Shown here one piece after another: positions 1-6,490 of a stretch of DNA of 6,541 nucleotides; the first letter of the stretch is position 1, and each line of letters begins with the position of its first letter. The notes beneath the pieces were generated by a model. It saw only the letters and a list, made by a program, of their open reading frames with translations. It did not search any database and was not told the DNA's origin. The position numbers and the translations under genes were made by a program. The stretch is from contig CAZAZP010000039.1 in assembly GCA_964489695.1 (NCBI GenBank), positions 1-6,541 of the forward strand, read 5' to 3'. This DNA comes from CAYUXU01 sp964489695 (GTDB lineage Bacteria > Bacillota_I > Bacilli_A > Erysipelotrichales > Erysipelotrichaceae).

Positions 1-605
1 TTACTGGGGTTGAAGTAGCCAATATTATCGTTATCTTGATAGATGAGATAATTTTTACTTGAAAATAATAAGGGTAAAACTGGCGTATCGACTAGTGAAT
101 CAACTTTACTAAGGGTCGCGCTGGCTAATGAATATTTATAAAGATCAGCCCTAGTTGCGGAAGGGATATAAATATTATTATCTAAGGCCGCAATATTCGT
201 TGACCATCCAACAGGATTAGTATCAATTAACCGCGTATAATTATAGTGACCTTCAGCGTCTTCAGCTAGGTCGATGACTCCAAGGCTATGGGTAGCACTA
301 GCCGCTTGTTCAGATAAATAAACATAGAGTTTATTTTCGTAGTAAGTATATTGCACGTTCGCATAACGACTGATATCGAGCAAAGTTATCGCTTGATTAT
401 CACTAGTAAAGCCTACAATGGCCTTATTGGATAAAATTGCAAAGGCGACAAATTCAACCTTAAGCTCTTCCTCGTCCTCTTCCTCTACTTCGGGGATATC
501 AGGTGGTGTTTCGGATGGATCTGTACTTTTATTTAAGTTTAAAAGATAGACACTGGCTAATAATACAGCTCCAAGCACAAAAATGATGAAATATTGTTTT
601 TTCAT
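1..605 (-). CDS. Membrane-anchored extracellular hypothetical protein, partial (3' end outside window)
   Basis: The minus-strand frame is open from an ATG at 605-603 to the window edge: 201 codons with no stop, so the C-terminus is missing. The start is set by a perfect AAGGAGGT (620-613) seven bases upstream. The product begins with a short Lys-rich N-terminus (MKKQ) and one hydrophobic segment (about residues 5-24). There is no lipobox cysteine, so this looks like an uncleaved signal anchor or a signal peptide rather than a lipoprotein signal. A Pro/Glu-rich spacer follows (about 27-47, including the acidic run EVEEEDEEE at 39-47), then a beta-rich domain with alternating hydrophobic strands and Asp/Asn/Gly turns, such as DNNIYIPSATRADLYKYSL. 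That pattern resembles beta-propeller blades (PQQ/YVTN-like), but this is inference from texture, not a recognised family. It is likely exposed on the cell surface. It is transcribed divergently from the pentose phosphate operon and shares its control region. Function unknown. Confidence 0.8.
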   Translation of the reverse strand, partial: MKKQYFIIFVLGAVLLASVYLLNLNKSTDPSETPPDIPEVEEEDEEELKVEFVAFAILSNKAIVGFTSDNQAITLLDISRYANVQYTYYENKLYVYLSEQAASATHSLGVIDLAEDAEGHYNYTRLIDTNPVGWSTNIAALDNNIYIPSATRADLYKYSLASATLSKVDSLVDTPVLPLLFSSKNYLIYQDNDNIGYFNPS

Positions 606-627
606 GGCTGTTACCTCCTTTAAAAAA

Positions 628-636
628 GTTATAACA
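628..636 (-). promoter_or_regulatory. Extended -10 promoter element for the leftward gene
   Basis: Read on the minus strand, 636-628 is TGTTATAAC: a TG extension, one spacer base, and the hexamer TATAAC. The -35 position 17 bp upstream (656-651, CATAAT) is poor, as is tolerated in extended -10 promoters. Transcription would start near 621, giving a leader of about 16 bases that barely precedes the ribosome binding site. Prediction by eye only. Confidence 0.45.
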
Positions 637-682
637 TAAAATAATTTGTTATTATGCTTTCATGCCCTAGTGTTATTTAAGT

Positions 683-718
683 TTTAGCTTGTTTTTTTTA
701 GCTAAATATCTTTAGCTA
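683..718. repeat. Three TTTAGCT repeats at 14-bp period, the last two forming a 20-bp dyad (operator candidate)
   Basis: TTTAGCT occurs at 683-689, 697-703 and 711-717, each start exactly 14 bases after the previous one. The second and third copies sit in a perfect inverted repeat: TAGCTAAA (699-706), spacer TATC, TTTAGCTA (711-718). The array ends two bases before the proposed -35 box of the rightward operon and lies between the two divergent promoters, a usual place for a regulator site. Neither strand has a T-run after the stem, so it is not an intrinsic terminator. Which regulator might bind is unknown. Confidence 0.5.
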
Positions 719-720
719 CA

Positions 721-749
721 TGGAAAAGTCTAAATTTATTTTGTATAGT
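721..749 (+). promoter_or_regulatory. Sigma-A-type promoter candidate for the glycerate kinase-pgl-gnd-zwf-msrB operon
   Basis: TGGAAA (721-726, four of six matches to TTGACA) is separated by 17 bp from TATAGT (744-749, five of six matches to TATAAT). The start would be near 756, giving a leader of only about 12 bases before the ATG at 768. No other good promoter is visible upstream of the first gene, and I see none in the 62-bp gap before pgl. Prediction by eye. Confidence 0.45.
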
Positions 750-767
750 TAAATAAAAGAGGGTTAT

Positions 768-2012
768 ATGTTATTTTATCGTGATACTACTCAGCTTTTA
801 AAAATGATTATTTCAGCGCTCGATCCGGCGTTAGCGGTTAAAGAAGCTTTGGCTAAGTTAGAATTAAAAGGTCAACGAATTTTTGTGTTGGCAATTGGGA
901 AAGCTAGTTGGCCGATGGCACAAGCCGCCAGTGAGTTTTTGGGCGAAAAGCTGACAGCTGGCATGATTATTACCAAAACCAAACACAGCCAAGGGCCACT
1001 AACGGGCTTTGAAATTTACGAAGCTGGTCATCCGTTACCGGATGAAAATAGTTTAAAGGCTACCAAACGGGCGTTAGCTTGGTTAAGTCACTTAAATGAG
1101 ACTGATTTGGTATTAGTGTTATTGTCTGGTGGTGGATCAAGTCTGTTTGAATTATCTGAATTACCATTAAATGAATTAATCGATATTAATCAACAATTAT
1201 TAAATTCTGGAGCTAGTATTAATGAAATTAACGCAATCCGCCGTCGGCTCTCGTTAGTTAAAGCTGGTCGGTTGGCTGTTAAGCTGGAACCAGCTCAAGT
1301 GATTAGCTTAATTATTTCGGATGTGATAGGTAATGATCTACTTAGTATTGCCTCTGGATTAACGGTGAATGAACCCCAACCCCTAATAGACTTGAGTCCC
1401 TTGCTAAAGCAATATCATTTAAAACTGTCAAAGAAAGCCCAACAATTACTAAAGTGGAGGGATGAGGTTGAAGTTAAAAATGCAGTGAATTATATCATTA
1501 GTGATATTAGTAGTTTAACTAATGCTGCTAGCCAAGCTGCTAAAGCTTTAGGTTATCAACCGTTAATCTTAAGTCAGACTTTAACTGGTTCGGTTAGTGA
1601 CATCGCGGAAAAAATTAAAAACTGGGTTAAAGAGTACGCCCAAAGTGAAGTTCCGTTAGCTTTAATTCTGGGTGGTGAAAGTACCATCCAGGTAACAGGG
1701 ACGGGCTTAGGGGGTCGTAATCAACATTTGGCATTAAGTTTGGCGGAATTTTTAAGTGCTTATCCAAGTGTAGCAGTATTTACTTTTGGAACTGATGGGA
1801 CCGATGGGCCTACCGATGCAGCGGGTGGTTACGTTGATAGCAAAACCGCTAATTTACTTAATAAACAAGGGCTAAATATTCAAGCATACTTAGCTAACTT
1901 TAATGCTTATCCGGCTTTAAAAGCCAGCGGGGGTTTATTAATCACTGGTCCTACTGGGACAAATCTTAATGATTTAACCGTTATCTTAATTAATCGTACC
2001 CTAAGTAAGTAA
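768..2012 (+). CDS. Glycerate 2-kinase, DUF4147/MOFRL family
   Basis: Cytosolic ATP-dependent kinase of the GckA/TtuD type, which phosphorylates D-glycerate, usually at the 2-hydroxyl, so that carbon enters glycolysis as 2-phosphoglycerate. The 414 residues match the family's usual length. Visible landmarks are IGKAS (43-47, like the family's VGKAA), SGGGSS (120-125), an IRRRLSLVKAGRLA segment (like VRKHLS.IKGGQLA), LIISDVIGNDLLSIASG, LGGES near 302, GGRNQ (315-319), and the C-terminal MOFRL signature GTDGTDGPTDAAGG (341-354) followed by a TGPTGTNLND tail. The ATG has a GAGGG site (759-763) four bases upstream, a slightly short spacing. It is the first gene of the cluster. No hydroxypyruvate or tartronate-semialdehyde reductase lies beside it here, so the source of glycerate is not shown. 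Older annotations call this family hydroxypyruvate reductase, but the motifs favour the kinase. Confidence 0.9.
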   Translation: MLFYRDTTQLLKMIISALDPALAVKEALAKLELKGQRIFVLAIGKASWPMAQAASEFLGEKLTAGMIITKTKHSQGPLTGFEIYEAGHPLPDENSLKATKRALAWLSHLNETDLVLVLLSGGGSSLFELSELPLNELIDINQQLLNSGASINEINAIRRRLSLVKAGRLAVKLEPAQVISLIISDVIGNDLLSIASGLTVNEPQPLIDLSPLLKQYHLKLSKKAQQLLKWRDEVEVKNAVNYIISDISSLTNAASQAAKALGYQPLILSQTLTGSVSDIAEKIKNWVKEYAQSEVPLALILGGESTIQVTGTGLGGRNQHLALSLAEFLSAYPSVAVFTFGTDGTDGPTDAAGGYVDSKTANLLNKQGLNIQAYLANFNAYPALKASGGLLITGPTGTNLNDLTVILINRTLSK

Positions 2013-2061
2013 TAGTATAAGACTAAATAAATTAACTAAATGATGCTATGATAATAGTCAG

Positions 2062-2077
2062 AGAGGGACGCATCGTG
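2062..2077 (+). promoter_or_regulatory. Ribosome binding site that fixes a GTG start for pgl
   Basis: AGAGGG (2062-2067) lies seven bases before GTG (2075-2077). The in-frame ATG at 2048, nine codons earlier, has no Shine-Dalgarno-like sequence before it, and it would add MIIVREGRI, translated from the ribosome binding site itself. Family members begin directly with the first strand (LYLGTYT), which agrees with GTG. Confidence 0.75.
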
Positions 2078-3013
2078 AAACTTTATTTAGGGACTTATAC
2101 TAAAACTTTAAGCCAAGGTATTTATACTTTAAATTTTAATAATGGCCAACTGAGTAATTTAGAGCTTTACGCTAAAGCTTATAACCCTACCTATTTGGCT
2201 TGGGGAGAAACCCCTGATGAATTGGTGGTGGTCGCTGGACAACCTGACCAGGGCGGAATCGCCTTGTTTCAAGCTGGTCAAAAGGTAGCAGAATGGCTGA
2301 GTCCAGGTGGTTTACCTTGTTTTGTAAGTTATCACAACCAGCGCTATTACAGTGCTTTTTACCACGATGGTAAAGTGGAAAGTTATACTAGGATTGGGAA
2401 AGTGGCGGAAATGTATTTCCCCGACCAAGCAAAATCACATTTTATTCAAGCTGATGAAGCTGGTGGTTTATGGATTTGTAATTTAGGTGAAGATCAGCTT
2501 TATTGGCTAAAAAACGCACAAGAAGCAATTGAATTTAAGAGTGAAGCTGGCCAAGGGCCCCGTCATGTAGTCTTTGGGTTAAATCAAACAGTTTATGTTA
2601 TTACCGAATTGAGTAATGAAATTTTAGTTTTAAAACAAACTGCCAACAGCTTAAAATTAGTAGAGACCGTTAAATTAAACGGAGCGACGACAAATCAATC
2701 CGCGGCCATAAAAATTAGTGCGGATAAAAGGTTTATCTATACCAGTACCCGTGGTGAAGATTTTATCTCGGTATTTAAAATCAGACCGACTGGTGGTCTA
2801 ACGTTTGTGCAACAAATTAGTAGTTTTGGTCAACATCCCCGTGACTTAGCTTTAAGTCCCGATGGCGGATATTTGGTGGTGGCAAATCGCGATTCTAACA
2901 GTTTAACGTCATTTAAAGTTGACCAAGCGGAAGGATATTTAACTTTATTAGAAAAGGATATTTATGTACCGGAAGTAGTCGCGGTCTTATTTGAGAGGGA
3001 GGAAAGTAAATGA
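2075..3013 (+). CDS. pgl: 6-phosphogluconolactonase, seven-bladed beta-propeller (YbhE) type
   Basis: Hydrolyses 6-phosphoglucono-1,5-lactone to 6-phosphogluconate, the second step of the oxidative pentose phosphate pathway, in the cytosol. From the GTG start the protein has 312 residues, slightly short for the YbhE/Pfam Lactonase family (roughly 330-350). Family marks in order are the N-terminal LYLGTYTK..SQGIY strand, GQGPRH (159-164), a S.DKRFIYTSTRGEDFISVF blade, GQHPRD (252-257), and a final blade LALSPDGGYLVVANRDSNSLTSF followed by an EGYL turn. It is unrelated in fold to the NagB-like Pgl/DevB enzymes that do the same reaction in many other bacteria. The TGA stop overlaps the gnd ATG (ATGA), suggesting translational coupling. 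A general lactonase role cannot be excluded from sequence, but sitting directly before gnd and zwf makes the pentose phosphate role very likely. Confidence 0.9.
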   Translation: MKLYLGTYTKTLSQGIYTLNFNNGQLSNLELYAKAYNPTYLAWGETPDELVVVAGQPDQGGIALFQAGQKVAEWLSPGGLPCFVSYHNQRYYSAFYHDGKVESYTRIGKVAEMYFPDQAKSHFIQADEAGGLWICNLGEDQLYWLKNAQEAIEFKSEAGQGPRHVVFGLNQTVYVITELSNEILVLKQTANSLKLVETVKLNGATTNQSAAIKISADKRFIYTSTRGEDFISVFKIRPTGGLTFVQQISSFGQHPRDLALSPDGGYLVVANRDSNSLTSFKVDQAEGYLTLLEKDIYVPEVVAVLFEREESK

Positions 3014-4544
3014 ATCAAATTGGTGTAATTGGCCTAGCTGTTATGGGGCGCAACATTGCCTTAAATATGGCTGATCAAGGCTATCAAGTAGCTGTTTATA
3101 ATCGAACTAGTCAGGTTACGGCCGAGGTGGTGCGTGAATTCCCCATCCTAAAGGGTTATTTTGATTTAGGGGAGTTTGTCGCTAACCTAGCGCAACCACG
3201 GTTAATTTTATTAATGGTCCAAGCTGGGGCAGCGGTTGATGCGGTGATTAATCAACTTACACCATTATTAGCCCCAGGCGACTTAATCATGGATGGTGGA
3301 AATTCAAACTTTAATGATACTAATCGACGTTACCTGACTTTAACTAGTCAAAAGTTACGTTATTTAGGGGTCGGTATTTCTGGTGGTGAAGAAGGAGCGC
3401 GGTTTGGGCCAGCCATTATGCCTGGGGGCGATCAAGCTACTTATCAGTTAGTCGCACCGATTTTTGAATCGATTGCGGCTAAAGTCGACGAACGTCCGTG
3501 TGTATCTTTTATTGGCCCAGCGGGAGCTGGTCACTATGTGAAGATGGTACATAATGGTATTGAATACGCGGATATGCAAATTATTGCGGAGAGCTATAGT
3601 TTACTAAAGGAGTTAGGCGGTTTAACTAATCCGATGTTGGCGGAAACTTATGCTAACTGGAATGAAGGAGAACTGAATTCTTATTTAATTGAGATTACAG
3701 CTCGGATTTTCCAAGAAAAAACGGTGGATGGCTTTGTGGTAGATTATATCTTAGATCAAGCTGGCCAAAAAGGTACCGGGTTATGGACAGTAAGTGCTAG
3801 TTTAGAGCAAGGAGTCGATGCTTCCTTGATCGCTGCAGCGGTTTATGCTCGCATTATTTCAAGTTTAAAAACTGAGCGCGAGCTAGCCAGCCAACAACTA
3901 CCAGCAAGTACTTTACCCATTAAAGTTCCCACCAACTTCATTGAATTAGTTCGGCAAGCGCTTTATGCNNNNNNNNNNNNNNNNNNNNNNNNNNNNNNNN
4001 NNNNNNNNNNNNNNNNNNNNNNNNNNNNNNNNNNNNNNNNNNNNNNNNNNNNNNNNNNNNNNNNNNNNTACCCATTAAAGTTCCCACCAACTTCATTGAA
4101 TTAGTTCGGCAAGCGCTTTATGCGGCCAAGATTATTAGTTATGCGCAAGGCTTTGATTTAACGAAACATGCTAGTGTGACTTATCAGTGGCAACTTGATT
4201 TGGCGGAAATAGCTTTAAACTTCCGGGGTGGCTGTATTATTCGGGCGAGCTTTTTAAATCGGATTGCGAAAGCCTACCAAAAAGAAGCTGATTTAACCAA
4301 CCTGTTATTTGATTCAGCGTTTAAAGAGAGCTTAGCAACCTATTTACCAGCGCTAAGAGAAATCGTGGCGCTAGGCGTTCAGGCTGGCTTGAGCTTACCA
4401 GCTTTTAGTACCGCGCTTAGTTATTATGATGGTTATCGGACTGCTCGGGGGAATGCTAATTTAATTCAAGCCCAACGTGATTTATTTGGGGCGCATACCT
4501 TTAAACGAATTGATCAAGCTGGAGACTTCCACCATGATTGGTAA
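3010..4544 (+). CDS. gnd: 6-phosphogluconate dehydrogenase (decarboxylating), intact gene split by an assembly gap
   Basis: Oxidises 6-phosphogluconate to ribulose-5-phosphate and CO2, making NADPH. The N-terminal Rossmann domain has GLAVMG (8-13) and VYNRT (29-33), the Asn-Arg-Thr that reads the NADP 2'-phosphate. MVQAG and DGGNSNF follow, then the signature GISGGEEGARFGPAIMPGG and the catalytic stretch with K178, H181, N182 and E185 (VKMVHNGIEY). The sequence is interrupted at codon 320 by 100 N. After the gap, 55 bases are repeated from before it. Joining 3010-3968 directly to 4124-4544 gives 1380 bases in frame, 459 residues, close to the usual 465-475. This join restores LYAAKIISYAQGFDL, RGGCIIRA, and the C-terminal arm with R438 and H444 (ANLIQAQRDLFGAH). 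A strong GGGAGGA (2997-3003) precedes the ATG by six bases. The 3' end overlaps zwf by 11 bases. As deposited, translation would stop soon after the gap, which is an artefact. Confidence 0.93.
3914..4123. repeat. 55-bp exact duplication flanking the N run (contig-end overlap)
   Basis: Bases 3914-3968 and 4069-4123 are identical over all 55 positions and abut the two sides of the N run. Both encode the same piece of gnd (the residues around IKVPTNFIELVRQALY). The second copy is redundant: removing it together with the N run restores the reading frame and family alignment. This is the pattern left when two contigs sharing an unresolved k-mer-sized overlap are scaffolded instead of merged. Confidence 0.9.
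3969..4068. other. Assembly gap of exactly 100 N
   Basis: The run is exactly 100 N, the conventional placeholder for a gap of unknown size, so its length carries no information. Because the flanks overlap by 55 bases and the gene reads through when they are merged, the true gap length is probably minus 55, meaning no sequence is missing. Confidence 0.97.
4521..4536 (+). promoter_or_regulatory. Ribosome binding site and start codon of zwf inside the 3' end of gnd
   Basis: GGAG (4521-4524) precedes ATG (4534-4536) by nine bases. An in-frame GTG at 4477 would add 19 residues (MIYLGRIPLNELIKLETST) that are only a second reading of the gnd tail and match nothing in G6PD. The ATG puts the nucleotide-binding GGTGDL at residues 13-18, as in related enzymes. 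Confidence 0.8.
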
Positions 4545-5994
4545 ACAACATAAATTATTTGTAATTTTTGGCGGGACGGGCGATTTAACCTTTCGAAAAT
4601 TATTACCAGCCTTTTTTGATTTATGGTGGAAAGGGCAGCTTAAACCTGAACAATTAAAGATTGTAGCGATTGGCCGCCGTGATTATACACGAAGTGATTA
4701 TTTAGTTTTAGTTAAAGAAAAACTGGCTCAACTATTTGTTGAACATGATGATATCGCAGAGTTTTTAGCTTTAATTACTTATTATAAAATGGATTATACG
4801 GATGTTAGTTTATATGCTGGTTTAAAAGATTTTTTAGCTACGTTTACCCAAGCGGAAACGGAACATTTGTTTTATTTAGCGGTGGCGCCACGTTATTTTC
4901 CGGTGATTGCTGGTTATTTGGCAGATAGTGAAATTCTAGCGGCAACTAAAAGTAAACAATTGCTGATTGAAAAACCTTTTGGTGATGATTTAGCAAGCGC
5001 GATTGAGATTAATGCTGGGATTACACAAATTTTCACTGAAAAAGAAATTTATCGAATTGACCATTATCTCGCTAAAGAAATGTTGTTAAACCTAATTACG
5101 ATTCGCTTTGGTAATACAGTTTTCCGCCAGCTTTGGAATAAGGATAGTATCGCGTCCATTCAAATTACGGCGAGTGAAACAATTGGAGTCGAAAATCGGG
5201 GTGATTATTATGATCATTCGGGGGCTTTGGAAGATATGGTCCAAAGTCATATCTTTCAAATCATTTCCGTTTTACTTATGAATGAACCTAATAGTCTTTT
5301 AGCAGCTGATTTACGCGCTAAACAATATGAAGCTTTAGCCCAGTTAGAATTTCCAAATCAGGGTGATTATTATGTTGCCGGGCAATATTTAGCTAATGGG
5401 ACAGCTGTCGGTTATCTGCAAGAGAATCGAGTAGCGCCGGCATCCACCACGGAAACGTTTGTGGCTTTAAAGATGTTAAGTCGTGATTTAAATTTTACAG
5501 GTGTACCAATTTATATTCGAACCGGCAAGCGTATGGCCAAACTTTCAACTTTAGTAGCGATTGAATTTAAACCAACTCGCTTAACACCTAATGATGAACT
5601 ACTAGCACCGAATGTCTTAATTATACGGATTGGACCAGAAGAAGGGATTTATTTTAAAGTTAATATCAAAAAAACCGGCATCTCATCGGAGGTGCAAAAA
5701 GCAACGATGGATATTGCCCAAGATTTTTTGGAGGATAATCGTTTTAACTCAGTGCAAGCCTATGAACGTTTAATTACACTTGCTTTTAATCATGACCAAA
5801 CGCTATTTACGTCTTGGGATTTTGCCCGTAAGAGTTGGGAATTAATCGAAGACTTAAAGGCTAAAGTTAAAAGCGATCAGTTAACCCCCTTAGGCTATTT
5901 AGCTTTTGAAAATGGACCAAAAGCTGCCCAGGCCTTATTAGCACAAGATGGTCACGCTTGGATTGATGAAGATGAAGAATGTCGAGAATGTTAA
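4534..5994 (+). CDS. zwf: Glucose-6-phosphate 1-dehydrogenase
   Basis: First enzyme of the oxidative pentose phosphate pathway: oxidises glucose-6-phosphate to 6-phosphoglucono-1,5-lactone with NADP. The 486 residues equal the length I recall for Leuconostoc mesenteroides G6PD, and motif positions are offset from it by one. Seen are the coenzyme loop GGTGDLTFRKL (13-23), R48-R49 after the second strand (likely 2'-phosphate contacts), EKPFG (146-150), the substrate motif RIDHYLAKE (174-182) with D176, H177 and K181, the general base H239 in DMVQSHIFQ, and YIRTGKRM near the C-terminal half. The usual RIDHYLGKE glycine is Ala180. An odd feature is the acidic C-terminal tail ending ECREC: these two cysteines, spaced CxxC, are the only ones in the protein. 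The gene overlaps gnd by 11 bases and ends 11 bases before msrB, whose ribosome binding site overlaps the zwf stop codon. Confidence 0.95.
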   Translation: MIGKQHKLFVIFGGTGDLTFRKLLPAFFDLWWKGQLKPEQLKIVAIGRRDYTRSDYLVLVKEKLAQLFVEHDDIAEFLALITYYKMDYTDVSLYAGLKDFLATFTQAETEHLFYLAVAPRYFPVIAGYLADSEILAATKSKQLLIEKPFGDDLASAIEINAGITQIFTEKEIYRIDHYLAKEMLLNLITIRFGNTVFRQLWNKDSIASIQITASETIGVENRGDYYDHSGALEDMVQSHIFQIISVLLMNEPNSLLAADLRAKQYEALAQLEFPNQGDYYVAGQYLANGTAVGYLQENRVAPASTTETFVALKMLSRDLNFTGVPIYIRTGKRMAKLSTLVAIEFKPTRLTPNDELLAPNVLIIRIGPEEGIYFKVNIKKTGISSEVQKATMDIAQDFLEDNRFNSVQAYERLITLAFNHDQTLFTSWDFARKSWELIEDLKAKVKSDQLTPLGYLAFENGPKAAQALLAQDGHAWIDEDEECREC

Positions 5995-6008
5995 AGGAGA
6001 AAATAATG
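5993..6008 (+). promoter_or_regulatory. Ribosome binding site that fixes the msrB start
   Basis: AAAGGAG (5993-5999) shares its first two bases with the zwf TAA and lies six bases before ATG 6006-6008. An in-frame start at 5979 would lie inside zwf with no ribosome binding site and would translate the Shine-Dalgarno itself (MSRMLKEKI), so the downstream ATG is preferred. Confidence 0.85.
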
Positions 6009-6449
6009 GATAAAAAGACAAAAGCAGAAAAACTCGCTAGTTTAACTCCGCTTCAGTTTTATGTAACGCAAGAAAATGCGACCGAAAAACCGTTTCAAGG
6101 GGAGTATAATGATTTTTATGAAGAGGGAATTTATGTCGATATCGTCAGTGGTGAGCCTTTATTTAGCTCATTAGATAAATATAATGCTGGCTGTGGTTGG
6201 CCATCTTTTACGCAACCAATTCCTAATATTGCTTTAACTGAATTACCAGATTATTCGATTATTGGCCGACCACGAACAGAAGTCCGTAGTCAACAAGCTG
6301 ATTCCCATTTAGGCCATGTTTTTACTGATGGGCCAAAAGATAGTACTGGTTTACGCTATTGTATTAATTCTGCGGCTTTAAGGTTTATTCCAAAAGCTGA
6401 ATTAGTTTCCTCGGGTTATGGTGCATATTTAACTTTATTTGAAAAATAA
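6006..6449 (+). CDS. msrB: Peptide-methionine (R)-S-oxide reductase MsrB, zinc-less type
   Basis: Cytosolic repair enzyme that reduces the R-epimer of methionine sulfoxide in proteins, regenerated by thioredoxin and ultimately NADPH. It has 147 residues, a normal length. Motifs are LTPLQFYVTQENATE at the N-terminus, PLFSS, GCGWPSF with C63 and W65, HLGHVFTDGP (H101, H104), and the catalytic RYCINSAALRF with C119. C63 and C119 are the only cysteines, fitting catalytic C119 and resolving C63. The two CxxC zinc pairs of the E. coli type are replaced by VSGEP and RSQQAD, as in Bacillus and lactic acid bacteria. The loop before TEVRS reads ELPDYSIIGRPR, where relatives carry SHGM, and is about two residues longer. 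Last gene of the cluster; the upstream pathway supplies the NADPH that its recycling needs. Confidence 0.95.
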   Translation: MDKKTKAEKLASLTPLQFYVTQENATEKPFQGEYNDFYEEGIYVDIVSGEPLFSSLDKYNAGCGWPSFTQPIPNIALTELPDYSIIGRPRTEVRSQQADSHLGHVFTDGPKDSTGLRYCINSAALRFIPKAELVSSGYGAYLTLFEK

Positions 6450-6463
6450 GCATCTTTATATTT

Positions 6464-6487
6464 TGGTGTAAGTAAGTAGTTACACCA
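6464..6487 (+). terminator. Hairpin after msrB, possible weak terminator
   Basis: TGGTGTAA (6464-6471) and TTACACCA (6480-6487) form a perfect 8-bp stem with an 8-base loop, 14 bases after the msrB stop codon. The following bases are CTTGTCC, not a T-run, so intrinsic termination would be weak and read-through into the tRNA gene three bases later is possible. The stem could instead be a processing site for a joint transcript. Confidence 0.4.
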
Positions 6488-6490
6488 CTT

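Noticed and set aside
631..652. ATAACA...TGTTAT inverted repeat around the leftward promoter
   Set aside because: Six-base AT-rich arms with a 10-base spacer, overlapping the -10 element, are expected by chance in such sequence. Too weak to call an operator.
699..718. The dyad as an intrinsic terminator
   Set aside because: On neither strand is the stem followed by a T-run, it is AT-rich, and it lies between divergent gene starts where no transcript needs to end.
606..767. CcpA cre site or riboswitch in the intergenic region
   Set aside because: The region has no CG dinucleotide as a cre core requires, and both predicted leaders are only about 12-16 bases long, too short for a riboswitch.
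2048..2074. ATG start for pgl at 2048
   Set aside because: There is no ribosome binding site before it, and the extension would translate the ribosome binding site of the better GTG start at 2075.
3010..4104. A truncated 364-residue 6-phosphogluconate dehydrogenase followed by a separate 122-residue protein at 4176-4544
   Set aside because: Both are parts of one gnd gene. The tail after the gap (YPLKFPPTSLN) is the duplicated 55-mer read in the wrong frame, and the second start is an internal GTG valine codon.
3914..4123. Real insertion element with a 55-bp target duplication at the gap
   Set aside because: Target duplications are usually under about 15 bp, the N run is the standard 100 placeholder, and collapsing restores the gene perfectly. 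It cannot be wholly excluded without reads.
4477..4533. N-terminally extended G6PD starting at GTG 4477
   Set aside because: The added residues are an out-of-frame reading of the gnd 3' end. ATG 4534 has its own GGAG and matches family length.
5979..6005. Extended msrB start at 5979
   Set aside because: It overlaps zwf, has no ribosome binding site, and would read through the clear AAAGGAG that serves ATG 6006.
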